Numbered from the stretch's first letter, positions 24,613 through 32,575 are shown. The stretch: DNA of 64,000 nt from Fimbriimonadaceae bacterium (GCA_023957775.1 JAMLGR010000011.1:1-64000), one strand, 5' to 3'. The notes: generated by a model from the letters alone, not told the origin. A program made the numbers and translations.

Positions 24613-27567
24613 ATGCGACACGATCTGGTGCTGGCGGGCGTGGGGGGGCAGGGGATCCTCACCATCGCGCGCGTGCTCTCGTTGGCGGCCGAGGCCAAGG
24701 GCTTACACGTCAAACAAGCCGAGGTGCACGGCATGTCCCAGCGGGGCGGGGCCGTGTACTCGCACCTGCGCATCTCCGACGGCGAGATCTACAGCGACCT
24801 CATCCCGCGCGGGCGGGCCGACATGGTGCTGGCGGTCGAGCCCGTCGAGGCGCTTCGCTACGTGCCGATGCTGCGCCCCGACGGGGCGGTGGTTTCGAAC
24901 AGCAAGGCCCTCACCAACATCCCGAACTACCCGTCGATCGAAGACGTGCTCGCGCACATCGGCGCGTTCGAGCGCCACGTCGCGTTCGACATGGACCGAT
25001 TGGGCCGCGCGGCAGGAAGCCCATTGGCCGCGAATATCGCGGCGCTGGGCGCGGCGTCGCTGTTCCTAGGCTTCTCCGCCCACGAGTTGGAGGAGGCGGT
25101 CGTCGCCCTCTTCACGGCCAAGGCGCCGCGGGTGGTCGAGACCAACGTGCGCGCGTTTCGATTCGGGCGTCTGGCGGCCACGCGGTACACCGAGGCGCTG
25201 CAGCGCGGCGCCACGCCACGCGTCGCCCGGGAGTGGATCGAGTCGATGCCGCCCGAGGACCTCGAATCTCCGGAAGCCGAAGTTCCCACGGCCGAGGACG
25301 CCACGCGCCTCACCGGCGCCGAGGCGCACGCCTTCGAGAACCTGCTCCAGGAGGCCTACGAGGAGGAGCGCGCCCAGCTCTACGAGCACGAGGTGTACAA
25401 CCTCATCGAGTTGGTGGGTGCGATCTCGCCTCCGCGCCACACGTTCGTTCCCCGCGGTTCGACGATCGACCCCGACGTGCTGGCGCAGTATCCGGGCGAT
25501 CGCGTGGTGGTGAAGCTTGTGTCGCAGGACGTCGTGCACAAGACCGAGGCCGAAGCGGTGGCCTTTGTGGCGAAGCACCCGGACGCGGTCGACGAGACGA
25601 TCAAGCGCCTGCTGGCAAAGGTCGGGGAGTCCGCCAGGGTCGCCGGCACGCTCGTCGTCGAGTTCGTGGAGCACGACACGCGGGGCCTGGGCGGGGAGCT
25701 TTTCGTCGGCATCCGCGCTTCGCGGGAGTTCGGTCCCGTCATCGCGGCGGGTCTGGGGGGACAAGACACGGAGTATCTGGCGACGAAGATGCGCCCCGGC
25801 GTGGCGGTGGCCAAGGCCGTGGCCATGGACACCGACGCCGAGACGTTTCTGGAGATGTTCCGTGCGACCGCGGCCTACGATGTGCTCGCGGGCAACGTGC
25901 GGGGGCACGAACGCGTGGTGTCGGATGCCGAGCTGCTGCGTTGCTTCCAGGTGTTCCTCTCGATCGCGCGCCGGTTCTGCGTGGACCGCGGCGAGGAGGG
26001 GCCCGATCTGGCCGAGCTCGAGGTGAACCCCTTCGCGTTCCGCAACCAGCGCTTGGTGCCCTTGGATGGTCGAGGCCGGTTGGGCACCGCTCCGGTCGCC
26101 GCCCCCGTTCGGCCGGCGGATCAGGTGGCGTGCCTGCTGAAACCCGGTTCCATCGCGCTCACCGGAGTCTCGAGCAAGCCCGGGAGTTTTGGGAGGATTC
26201 TTCTGGGGAACGTCTTGGCCGCGGGATTCGACCCCGAGCACGTGACGGTGGTGAAGGAGGGCGTGGAGTGCCTCGACGGGGTGCGCTGCGTGCCGTCTCT
26301 CGACGCGCTGCCCGGCCCGACGGACCTGCTGGTGATCGCGGCGCCCGCGGCCGCGGTGCCGGAGATCGTCCGAGAGGCGAATGGGTCGGGGAAGGTGCGC
26401 TCCGCGATCATCATTTCGGGGGGCGCCGGGGAGACCCCGGGTTCGGAGGAGATCGGTGCCGAACTTCGCGAGGCCATCTGCTCCGGTCGCCAGAGCGGCA
26501 AGAGCGGCGCGGTGTTCCTCGGTCCGAACTGTATGGGATTGCGGTCTCGCCCGGGCAAGGTGGACGCGTTCTTCCTTCCCGAAGACAAGCTGCCTCGATC
26601 TCGCGAAGGGGAGGGACGACCCCTGGCGCTGCTCTCCCAGAGCGGGGCGTTCATCGCCGCGCGCCTCAGCAGTCTGCACTACCTCGAACCGAGAGTCTCG
26701 GTGTCGATCGGCAACCAGGCCGACGTCACGGTCTCGGATCTGCTCAACACGCTCGCCGTGGGCGACGAGGTATCGGTCGCCGGCGTGTACCTGGAGGGCT
26801 TCGCGAACCTTGACGGGTTGGAGACCGTGCGCGCGATCGCGAGGTGGCGCGCGGCGGGGAAGACCGTCGTGTTCTACAAGGCTGGCCGCACGGAGACCGG
26901 CCGAAGCGCGGCCGCGGGCCATACCGCCGCCGTGGCGGGCGACTACGACGTGTGCCTCGCCGCGCTGGAGAGTGCGGGGGCGCTCGTGGCGCACTCGTTC
27001 CGCGAGTTTGGGCAGTTGCTGGAGGTCGCGGCGCTCGGCGCGGAGTGGAACGTGCGGGGGAGCCGGTTCTTCGGGATCACCAACGCGGGGATGGAGGCGG
27101 TGGGCATGGCCGACGCCCACGCCGATTGGACCCGGCTCGACGGGCCTTTCGAGGGAGTGCTCCAGGAAACGCTGGGTCGATTTGGGTTGGATGCTTTGGT
27201 TTCGGCACGCAATCCGCTCGACGTCACCCCAGCGGCCGACGAGGACGCGTACGATGCGCTCGTGCGTTTGACGCTCGATCGGGAGGACGTGGACGCCTTG
27301 GTGGTGGGCTGCGTGCCGCTTGCGCCGAGTCTGCGGACGCTCGAGGGCCAACTGGGGGACCCTGCGGCCTTTCCCGCTCGGGCGGCCCAGTGGCGCGCGT
27401 TGAGCGACAAACCGCTCGTCTTCGTCGTGGATGCGGGCCCGTTGTACGACCCCTTGGCCGCCGCGCTGCGGGGGCAAGGGGTTCCGGTCTTCCGCTACGC
27501 CGACGAAGCCGTGGCGGCGCTCGCCCGCTGGGTGGCGCGCGCTCCTTGTCTATGGCATGGAGCCTGA
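24613..27567 (+). CDS. Fusion: indolepyruvate oxidoreductase beta + ADP-forming acyl-CoA synthetase (beta then alpha)
   Basis: A 984-aa fusion of three modules. Residues 1-190 are the IorB/2-oxoacid oxidoreductase gamma-type domain (GVGGQGILTIARVL, AEVHGMSQRGGAV). About 240-490 is the ATP-grasp beta subunit of an acetate-CoA ligase (ADP-forming), with VVVKLVSQDVVHKTEAEAV at 298-316 and LEVNPF at 469-474. About 505-984 is the CoA-binding/ligase alpha subunit, with IALTGVSSKPGSFG, FLGPNCMG, LLSQSGAF, and H770 in GRSAAAGHTAAVAG at the position expected for the phospho-histidine. The fusion would convert aryl acetyl-CoA + ADP + Pi to aryl acetate + ATP + CoA. The beta-then-alpha order differs from the alpha-then-beta order I know for fused synthetases. 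Alternatively the C-terminal part may be regulatory. Confidence 0.87.
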   Translation: MRHDLVLAGVGGQGILTIARVLSLAAEAKGLHVKQAEVHGMSQRGGAVYSHLRISDGEIYSDLIPRGRADMVLAVEPVEALRYVPMLRPDGAVVSNSKALTNIPNYPSIEDVLAHIGAFERHVAFDMDRLGRAAGSPLAANIAALGAASLFLGFSAHELEEAVVALFTAKAPRVVETNVRAFRFGRLAATRYTEALQRGATPRVAREWIESMPPEDLESPEAEVPTAEDATRLTGAEAHAFENLLQEAYEEERAQLYEHEVYNLIELVGAISPPRHTFVPRGSTIDPDVLAQYPGDRVVVKLVSQDVVHKTEAEAVAFVAKHPDAVDETIKRLLAKVGESARVAGTLVVEFVEHDTRGLGGELFVGIRASREFGPVIAAGLGGQDTEYLATKMRPGVAVAKAVAMDTDAETFLEMFRATAAYDVLAGNVRGHERVVSDAELLRCFQVFLSIARRFCVDRGEEGPDLAELEVNPFAFRNQRLVPLDGRGRLGTAPVAAPVRPADQVACLLKPGSIALTGVSSKPGSFGRILLGNVLAAGFDPEHVTVVKEGVECLDGVRCVPSLDALPGPTDLLVIAAPAAAVPEIVREANGSGKVRSAIIISGGAGETPGSEEIGAELREAICSGRQSGKSGAVFLGPNCMGLRSRPGKVDAFFLPEDKLPRSREGEGRPLALLSQSGAFIAARLSSLHYLEPRVSVSIGNQADVTVSDLLNTLAVGDEVSVAGVYLEGFANLDGLETVRAIARWRAAGKTVVFYKAGRTETGRSAAAGHTAAVAGDYDVCLAALESAGALVAHSFREFGQLLEVAALGAEWNVRGSRFFGITNAGMEAVGMADAHADWTRLDGPFEGVLQETLGRFGLDALVSARNPLDVTPAADEDAYDALVRLTLDREDVDALVVGCVPLAPSLRTLEGQLGDPAAFPARAAQWRALSDKPLVFVVDAGPLYDPLAAALRGQGVPVFRYADEAVAALARWVARAPCLWHGA

Positions 27568-27575
27568 GGCGGCAC

Positions 27576-28049
27576 CTACCGCATCTCGTGATCGCCGTAG
27601 AGGATCTGGATGAAGTTGATCTGGCCTAGGTGATACACGGTGTTCCAGTACGGGTACGCCATGATGTCCGCCATCGACTGGGTGATTCCACCGGCGAACG
27701 GGAGGACAATCTCGATGGCCAGCTCATCGTCGGGAAGCGCTCGAATCTCTGCGTACAGGGCCTCGAGATTTTCACGATAGCGGGTTTCGCATGTGGCGAG
27801 ATCCCATTGGTCGCGCTCCTCCTTGGCTTTGGCCATCACCTCGGGGTCGAAGGGTGGAAACGACCTGGCCTTCAGCAGGGGAACGGCCCACATGGGCGAC
27901 TGAGCGATCTCGCGAAACTGGTCCATCGCCGTGCGTCCCGCGTCGTTCACGCTCCACTCAAGCTTCTCGGCAGGCATGGCCTTGATGCTGTGCACGAAGT
28001 GATCTGCAGCGCCTTGGGTGAGGCGGATCATCTGATCGCGGTAGTTCAT
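27576..28049 (-). CDS. DinB-family protein
   Basis: A 157-aa four-helix-bundle protein of the DinB/YfiT type. The N-terminal LTQGAADHFVHSIKAMP and the C-terminal YHLGQINFIQ, with a metal-ligand His, are the family landmarks. A central metal-binding His is less certain. Members act as metal-dependent thiol transferases or stress proteins; the role here is not known. TAGCCT lies 6 nt upstream of the ATG, so it may be leaderless. The gene converges on the synthetase fusion with 8 nt between stops. Confidence 0.82.
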   Translation of the reverse strand: MNYRDQMIRLTQGAADHFVHSIKAMPAEKLEWSVNDAGRTAMDQFREIAQSPMWAVPLLKARSFPPFDPEVMAKAKEERDQWDLATCETRYRENLEALYAEIRALPDDELAIEIVLPFAGGITQSMADIMAYPYWNTVYHLGQINFIQILYGDHEMR

Positions 28050-28055
28050 GACGCG

Positions 28056-28061
28056 AGGCTA
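28056..28061 (-). promoter_or_regulatory. -10-like TAGCCT before the DinB gene
   Basis: On the minus strand TAGCCT is followed by 6 nt and then the ATG at 28049. The same hexamer and spacing occur before the MBL gene at 29003. Confidence 0.5.
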
Positions 28062-28089
28062 CCCGCGGATGCGAGGGCGCGGACGGGGG

Positions 28090-28170
28090 AGTTTCACGCT
28101 GAGGCGCAGGTGCGCGGAGGGGGCACGCGAAGGACGCGGCACCAGATCTCTCGATTGCGCTCGAGATGAC
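28090..28170. repeat. Degenerate copy of the GTTTCACGC element plus a small hairpin
   Basis: GTTTCACGCTGAGGCGCAG at about 28091-28110 matches the minus-strand copy at 20332-20400. Downstream, TCTCGA-TTGCGC-TCGAGA near 28147-28164 is a perfect 6-bp stem with a 6-nt loop. The rest of this gap between the DinB and MBL genes holds nothing else I can identify. Confidence 0.5.
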
Positions 28171-28190
28171 CCGGGGGGCGGTGCGGGCCA

Positions 28191-29003
28191 CTACAGGTCG
28201 AGTCGTTCCGCGACCCGCGCCCTTCCCCGTTCGTCGAACTCCAACCGGGTGGCTCCGACTTCCGGGTCGTGCTCGAAGACCACCACCCAGTTCCCGGCCA
28301 CCGCCGCCTGGAGGAAACATGCTCGCTCCTCCATCACGGTCTGGGCGCACATGTCGTAGCCCATCGGATAGGGAATCGGGAGGTGGTGGGACGTGGGGAT
28401 GAGATCGGTGGGGTACGCGAGGGTCTGCCCGCCGTCGGTGACCTTGACCCAATGCAATCCCCTCGTGTGGCCGTCGGATCGGTGCACCGTGATCCCGGGC
28501 AAGACCTCGTTGCCGTCCTCCAGGAGCCGGTGGTCCACCGCCTCGAGCACGTCGAGGTTCTCGGCGAGGTAGCTCGCCCTCTCGCGGACGTTGGGATGCC
28601 TCGCGTTCTCCAGATTCGCGCGAGAGACGTGGTGGACCGCGTCGGGGTAGTTGGGGACTGCCGTCTTACCCTCGAGGCGTGAAATGCCGCCCGCGTGGTC
28701 GAAGTGGAAGTGCGTGATCAGCACATCGGTGACCCCAGCGACCGGCTCGTAGGGCGTTGCTGGAAACTCGAAGATCGCGCGGGTCTTCTCGCTCCACTTG
28801 TCGCCGCACCCGATGTCGACCAGCATGCGGCGAGGCCCTTCCTCGATCACCAGGGAACGGGTCGCCATCAAGATGCGGTTGGCGTCGTCGGCAGGGGCGA
28901 CCCTCGACCACATGGTCTTCGGCACCGCCCCGAACATCGCTCCGCCGTCGAGGCGGAAGAAACCGTGGTTGTGGGCTCGAACCGTGTAGCGGCCTATCTG
29001 CAT
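28191..29003 (-). CDS. MBL-fold metallo-hydrolase
   Basis: A 270-aa metallo-beta-lactamase-fold enzyme. The metal motif is THFHFDHAGG (H-x-H-x-D-H). Later ligands lie in GHTRG and near VVFEHDPE. The FRLDGGAMFGAVPK start and the lack of a signal suggest a cytoplasmic lactonase or hydrolase of the quorum-quenching-like group. The exact substrate is not visible. TAGCCT lies 6 nt before the ATG. Confidence 0.88.
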   Translation of the reverse strand: MQIGRYTVRAHNHGFFRLDGGAMFGAVPKTMWSRVAPADDANRILMATRSLVIEEGPRRMLVDIGCGDKWSEKTRAIFEFPATPYEPVAGVTDVLITHFHFDHAGGISRLEGKTAVPNYPDAVHHVSRANLENARHPNVRERASYLAENLDVLEAVDHRLLEDGNEVLPGITVHRSDGHTRGLHWVKVTDGGQTLAYPTDLIPTSHHLPIPYPMGYDMCAQTVMEERACFLQAAVAGNWVVVFEHDPEVGATRLEFDERGRARVAERLDL

Positions 29004-29009
29004 ACGCCA

Positions 29010-29015
29010 AGGCTA
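29010..29015 (-). promoter_or_regulatory. -10-like TAGCCT before the MBL gene
   Basis: On the minus strand TAGCCT is followed by 6 nt and then the ATG at 29003. No Shine-Dalgarno site is present. Confidence 0.5.
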
Positions 29016-29105
29016 CCGCGGCGCGCGCGGGACCCCGAAATGCGAAAGGGAGCGTTCCAGCCAATTCCAAGCCGAAGCTTGGCCTGACCGAAACGGCTCC
29101 CTTCG

Positions 29106-29123
29106 CCTCGGCGCGAGCCGAGG
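29106..29123 (-). terminator. GNRA-type hairpin after the CBS gene
   Basis: A perfect 7-bp stem CCTCGGC/GCCGAGG encloses a 4-nt loop, 3 nt beyond the CBS-domain stop codon. There is no T tract, so it may be a transcript-end stabiliser or a Rho-dependent site. Confidence 0.45.
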
Positions 29124-29126
29124 GGC

Positions 29127-29549
29127 TTATGCGTACGCCATCTCCTTTTCCAGGATGCTGGCGACCGCGCCCATCTCCTTTCCAACGAGCCGCAGCACAT
29201 CGTCGACCGTGAAGAAGCCCGTCAGGTGACCGTTGGAATCGATCACCGGGAACCGACGGATCGGTTTGCCCCGGGCTTGTTCGAGGGCCTCGTAAAGGCC
29301 GAGGTCCTCGCTCAGGATCGTCGGGTTGCGGGTCATGGCTTCGGAGACGCGCATCGTTCGCGGGTCTTTGCCTTTGTTCATCACGCGAACCACAAGGTCG
29401 CGATCGGTGAGGATGCCCACCGGCCGACGTTGATCTACGATGACCACGCAGCCGATGTTGCGCTCCTCCATGGCTCGGGCCGCTTCGATGACCGGCACAT
29501 CCATTTCGAACGTCGCTACGTCCTTACGCACCATTGTCTTGAGACTCAT
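29127..29549 (-). CDS. Tandem CBS-domain protein
   Basis: A 140-aa protein made of two CBS motifs, residues about 10-65 (VIEAARAMEERNIGCVVIVD) and 75-130 (LYEALEQARGKPIRRFPVID). Stand-alone CBS pairs bind adenine nucleotides and act as energy or redox sensors. An AAGGAGG ribosome site precedes the ATG. It lies 45 nt downstream of hsp20 on the same strand, so the two are probably cotranscribed as a stress operon. Confidence 0.92.
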   Translation of the reverse strand: MSLKTMVRKDVATFEMDVPVIEAARAMEERNIGCVVIVDQRRPVGILTDRDLVVRVMNKGKDPRTMRVSEAMTRNPTILSEDLGLYEALEQARGKPIRRFPVIDSNGHLTGFFTVDDVLRLVGKEMGAVASILEKEMAYA

Positions 29550-29594
29550 GGCGATCCTCCTTGGCGGCCCGAGCGGTGGGTCCGCCGAGCGTTG

Positions 29595-30029
29595 TTACTT
29601 CTCGATACGGCGCACGGGCACATGGTGCGACTTCGCACCCTTCGCCTTCGGCACCATCACGGTGAGCACGCCCTTCTTGTACTGGGCGTCCACCTTGTCG
29701 GACTCCACGGGGAACTCAAGGTTGAAGCTGCGCTGGTACGAACCGAACGTGCGCTCCATGCGCACGTAGTCGTCGCGCTTCTCCTCCTTCTCGAGCTCCC
29801 GCTGCGCGCGGATCGTGAGCCTGTCGCCCACGACCTCCACGTCGATGTCCTTCTCTTCGACGCCGGGCAGGTCCATCACGAAGGTGAGGTCCTTCTCGGT
29901 CTCGAGGATATCGACTTGGGGCTGATTCGCCCAGCGCGCTTCATCGGCATTGGGCCAGAGTTCATCGAACATCTTGGCCAGCCTGTCGGCGTTGCGGAAC
30001 GCCGGCCATCCCTGGTAACGGGTGATCAT
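29595..30029 (-). CDS. Hsp20/alpha-crystallin small heat-shock protein
   Basis: A 144-aa small chaperone. The alpha-crystallin domain (about 42-135) includes FVMDLPGVEEKDIDVEVVGD and the KKGVLTVMVPKAK segment. The C-terminal VPVRRI gives the I-x-I/V-type anchor for oligomers. The AGGAGG site 7 nt from the ATG is very strong but can pair with an upstream UCCUCCU in its own leader. It heads an operon with the CBS protein. Confidence 0.95.
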   Translation of the reverse strand: MITRYQGWPAFRNADRLAKMFDELWPNADEARWANQPQVDILETEKDLTFVMDLPGVEEKDIDVEVVGDRLTIRAQRELEKEEKRDDYVRMERTFGSYQRSFNLEFPVESDKVDAQYKKGVLTVMVPKAKGAKSHHVPVRRIEK

Positions 30030-30033
30030 TGTC

Positions 30034-30077
30034 GTTCCTCCTCACGCTCGCGGTGTGGCTCAATCGCCAAGGAGGAC
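30034..30077 (-). promoter_or_regulatory. Candidate RNA thermometer in the hsp20 leader
   Basis: On the minus strand UCCUCCU (30076-30070) is fully complementary to AGGAGGA (30042-30036), which contains the Shine-Dalgarno site. A GU/AC pair extends the helix after a one-base bulge. Between them UGGC-GAUUGA-GCCA forms an inner hairpin. This would mask the ribosome site at low temperature, as in known small-heat-shock RNA thermometers. The pairing is visible in the sequence; the function is inferred. Confidence 0.5.
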
Positions 30078-30140
30078 CCTTCCGCTCGTCTCTCGTAGGG
30101 GGCTCTCCCAGAGGTCGAGCCATGCGCGAGCGTCATCCCC

Positions 30141-30170
30141 ATTATGGTCCGACAAGAGGGGTGTTTGCAA
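30141..30170 (-). promoter_or_regulatory. hsp20 promoter, sigma-70-like
   Basis: On the minus strand TTGCAA (30170-30165), 18 nt and CATAAT (30146-30141). This puts the start near 30134 and gives a leader of about 105 nt, much longer than for most genes here. No CIRCE element was seen. Confidence 0.5.
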
Positions 30171-30197
30171 GGTCCAGGCGGTGGAAAACGGTCAGCC

Positions 30198-30230
30198 CAA
30201 ACCACCAACCACAAACCACAAACCCATAAT
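30198..30230 (+). repeat. Heptanucleotide-type tract ending in a -10-like CATAAT
   Basis: AAACCACCAACCACAAACC-type 7-mers run from 30198 to 30225. The tract leads directly into CATAAT (30225-30230), which lies 5 nt before the GTG start of the next gene. Confidence 0.55.
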
Positions 30231-30235
30231 GAACC

Positions 30236-32575
30236 GTGGTCTCACTCTTGCTGTTGCTCGCCGCCAGCCCCTTCGGCCACGACCACTACGTGGCGCAAGA
30301 CAGCGCCTGGTGCTGGTTCGCCGATCCCCGGGCCCTTTGGGTCGATGGCCGAATCGTAGCCGGAGGCGTCTCCTCGCAAGGCGACCTCCTCGTCAACCGC
30401 TACGACCCGAGGACGCACACGGCCCAGACCGCAACGCTCGAGAAGGGATTTGAGCGAGACGACCACGCCGTCCCGGCCCTTCTCCCGCTGCTCGATGGCC
30501 GCATCGCCGCGTTCTACTCCAAGCACACCGGGAAGGACCTCTGGATGCGCGTCTCGGAGCGAGCCGGCGATCCCACCGCCTGGGGCGCCGCCCGCAGCAT
30601 CTCGCCCAACGATCCGAACTACAAGGGCCCGAAGGGCGCCCTGACGACCTACACCTACCCGAATCCGCAGCGACTCGCTTCCGAGAAGAACCGGATCCTC
30701 CTCTTCTGGCGCGGCATGAACTGGAAACCCACCCTGAGTTGGTCGGACGACGATGGAGAGACGTGGGCCACAGGCCGAATCGTGGTGTCTCCGGCCAACG
30801 AGGACACCAACAACCGCCCCTACGTGAAGGTGGCGGGCGACGGCCGCTCGCGCGTGCATCTTGCGTTCACCGACGGGCATCCGCGAAACGAGCCCACGAA
30901 TTCGATCTACTACGCCCGGTACGAGAAAGGGGCGTTCCACCGCATCGACGGATCGCTCCTTGCCAGCCTCGATAAACTGCCGTTCCGTCCCACCGATGCC
31001 GACGTGGTTTACGACGGTCGCGCCGAAAACGTACGGGCGTGGATCTGGGATATCGCCGACGATCGTGGAAACCCGGTGATCGTCTACGCCCGGCTGCCCG
31101 GCGAGGACCACCATGTCTACCGCTACGCGTGGTGGAATGGTCGCCGATGGGTGGACCGGCTGATCACGGATGGAGGGAAGTGGTTCCCCACGACACCCGA
31201 AGGCAAGCGCGAACCCGAGCCGCACTACTCCGGCGGCGTGGTGCTGGACCCGCAGGACCCCCGCTTCGTGTACCTCTCGCGGCCCATCGACGGGCGCTTC
31301 GAGGTCGAGCGCTGGTTCACCCCCGACGGGGGCGACACGTGGAGTCACGTGGCGCTCACCGGCAACAGCAAGCACGACAGCGTAAGGCCTTTCGTGCCCC
31401 GGGGCACCCGCCCGGCCACAGGCCCCGTCGCGGTGTTCATGAACGCGAACCGCTACGTGCACTACACCGACTATCGATCGACGCTGCAGGCGGCGGACGA
31501 GGATCGCGGGCCCTGGAGCGCAAACCAACCCCGTCGGGTTCTCGATGCCGTGTGGCGATGGGTGCGAAGCAACCCCTCGCCCTATACGAAGACCGAGTGG
31601 ATGCTCGCCCCCCTCTACGCCGGGGTGCTGGCGTACGCCGATCAGACCGGCCAGGACGAACCGAGCGAGTGGGTGCAGAGCATCGCCGAGGGCTTGTCCT
31701 GGAAACTGGGACCAAGGGAGTTCATGGCGGACGACCAAGCCGTGGGACAGGCTTACCTCTCGCTCTATCATCGGGACCGCAAACCGGAGCGCATCGAGGC
31801 GGTGAAGAAGTGGGCGGATGCCCAACTCGCCCGATCGCACGACGAATCCCTCGAGTGGAAGGACGGCATCCACAACCGCGAGTGGGCGTGGTGCGACGCG
31901 CTGTTCATGGCGCCGCCCGTGCTGGCGATGTTGGCGAAAGAGACCGGCGACCGGCGCTACCTGGAGCTGGCAAGCCGCCTCTGGTGGAAGACGTCGGACT
32001 ACCTCTACGATCCGAGCGAGCGGCTCTTCTTCCGCGACAGCCGCTACTTCGAGCCCCGGGAGGCGAACGGAGAGAAGGTCTTCTGGGCGCGAGGGAACGG
32101 GTGGGTGCTCGCGGGCCTCGCGCGCGTGCTCGACGCGATGGCACCGGACGATCCCTTGCGCGCGAAGTGGGTGGAGCAGTTCCGGGCCATGGCGTCGCGG
32201 ATTGTGGAGATCCAGCAGCCGGACGGCATGTGGCGTTCCAGCCTTCTCGATCCTGGGTCCTACCCGGCGAAGGAGACGAGCGGCACGGGGTTCTTCTGCT
32301 ACGCGCTCAGCTGGGGCGTGCGAACGGGCGTGCTGCCCGAACCCAAATTCCGAACGGCCTCGGACCGCTCCTTCGCCGCACTGGTGGGAGCCGTGGACCC
32401 GAACGGCCGTCTGGGATGGGTGCAGCCCATTGGCCAGGACCCGCGGACGGTGAAGGCGAGCGATACGGATACGTTCGGGGTCGGAGCCTTGTTGCTGGCC
32501 GGAACGGAACGGCTGCAACTGTCCGCACAAACCACAAACCACAAACCACAAACCACGACTCACAGGGGCGGCTAA
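30236..32575 (+). CDS. Secreted BNR_4-type beta-propeller fused to a GH105/GH88 unsaturated glucuronyl hydrolase
   Basis: A 779-aa protein with a short hydrophobic signal (VSLLLLLAASPFG). Residues about 15-430 are a BNR_4-like propeller (YNPQR-type strands such as YTYPNPQR, LSWSDDDGETWA, GPVAVFMNANRYVHY). That family includes seven-bladed ulvan lyases of PL24/PL25. Residues about 445-760 are a GH105-type alpha/alpha toroid (DDQAVGQAYLSLY, EWAWCDALFMAPPV, FWARGNGWVLAGLAR, ETSGTGFFCYAL). A lyase making unsaturated uronides joined to the hydrolase that removes them would be logical, but it is inferred. The last about 16 residues (QTTNHKPQTTTH...) come from the heptanucleotide tract. Confidence 0.8.
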   Translation: MVSLLLLLAASPFGHDHYVAQDSAWCWFADPRALWVDGRIVAGGVSSQGDLLVNRYDPRTHTAQTATLEKGFERDDHAVPALLPLLDGRIAAFYSKHTGKDLWMRVSERAGDPTAWGAARSISPNDPNYKGPKGALTTYTYPNPQRLASEKNRILLFWRGMNWKPTLSWSDDDGETWATGRIVVSPANEDTNNRPYVKVAGDGRSRVHLAFTDGHPRNEPTNSIYYARYEKGAFHRIDGSLLASLDKLPFRPTDADVVYDGRAENVRAWIWDIADDRGNPVIVYARLPGEDHHVYRYAWWNGRRWVDRLITDGGKWFPTTPEGKREPEPHYSGGVVLDPQDPRFVYLSRPIDGRFEVERWFTPDGGDTWSHVALTGNSKHDSVRPFVPRGTRPATGPVAVFMNANRYVHYTDYRSTLQAADEDRGPWSANQPRRVLDAVWRWVRSNPSPYTKTEWMLAPLYAGVLAYADQTGQDEPSEWVQSIAEGLSWKLGPREFMADDQAVGQAYLSLYHRDRKPERIEAVKKWADAQLARSHDESLEWKDGIHNREWAWCDALFMAPPVLAMLAKETGDRRYLELASRLWWKTSDYLYDPSERLFFRDSRYFEPREANGEKVFWARGNGWVLAGLARVLDAMAPDDPLRAKWVEQFRAMASRIVEIQQPDGMWRSSLLDPGSYPAKETSGTGFFCYALSWGVRTGVLPEPKFRTASDRSFAALVGAVDPNGRLGWVQPIGQDPRTVKASDTDTFGVGALLLAGTERLQLSAQTTNHKPQTTTHRGG
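32527..32554. repeat. Four perfect tandem copies of ACAAACC
   Basis: A 7-bp unit is repeated four times without change and followed by a partial copy. It lies inside the 3' end of the GH105-fusion reading frame and encodes its odd Gln/Thr/Asn/His/Lys-rich tail. Confidence 0.85.
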
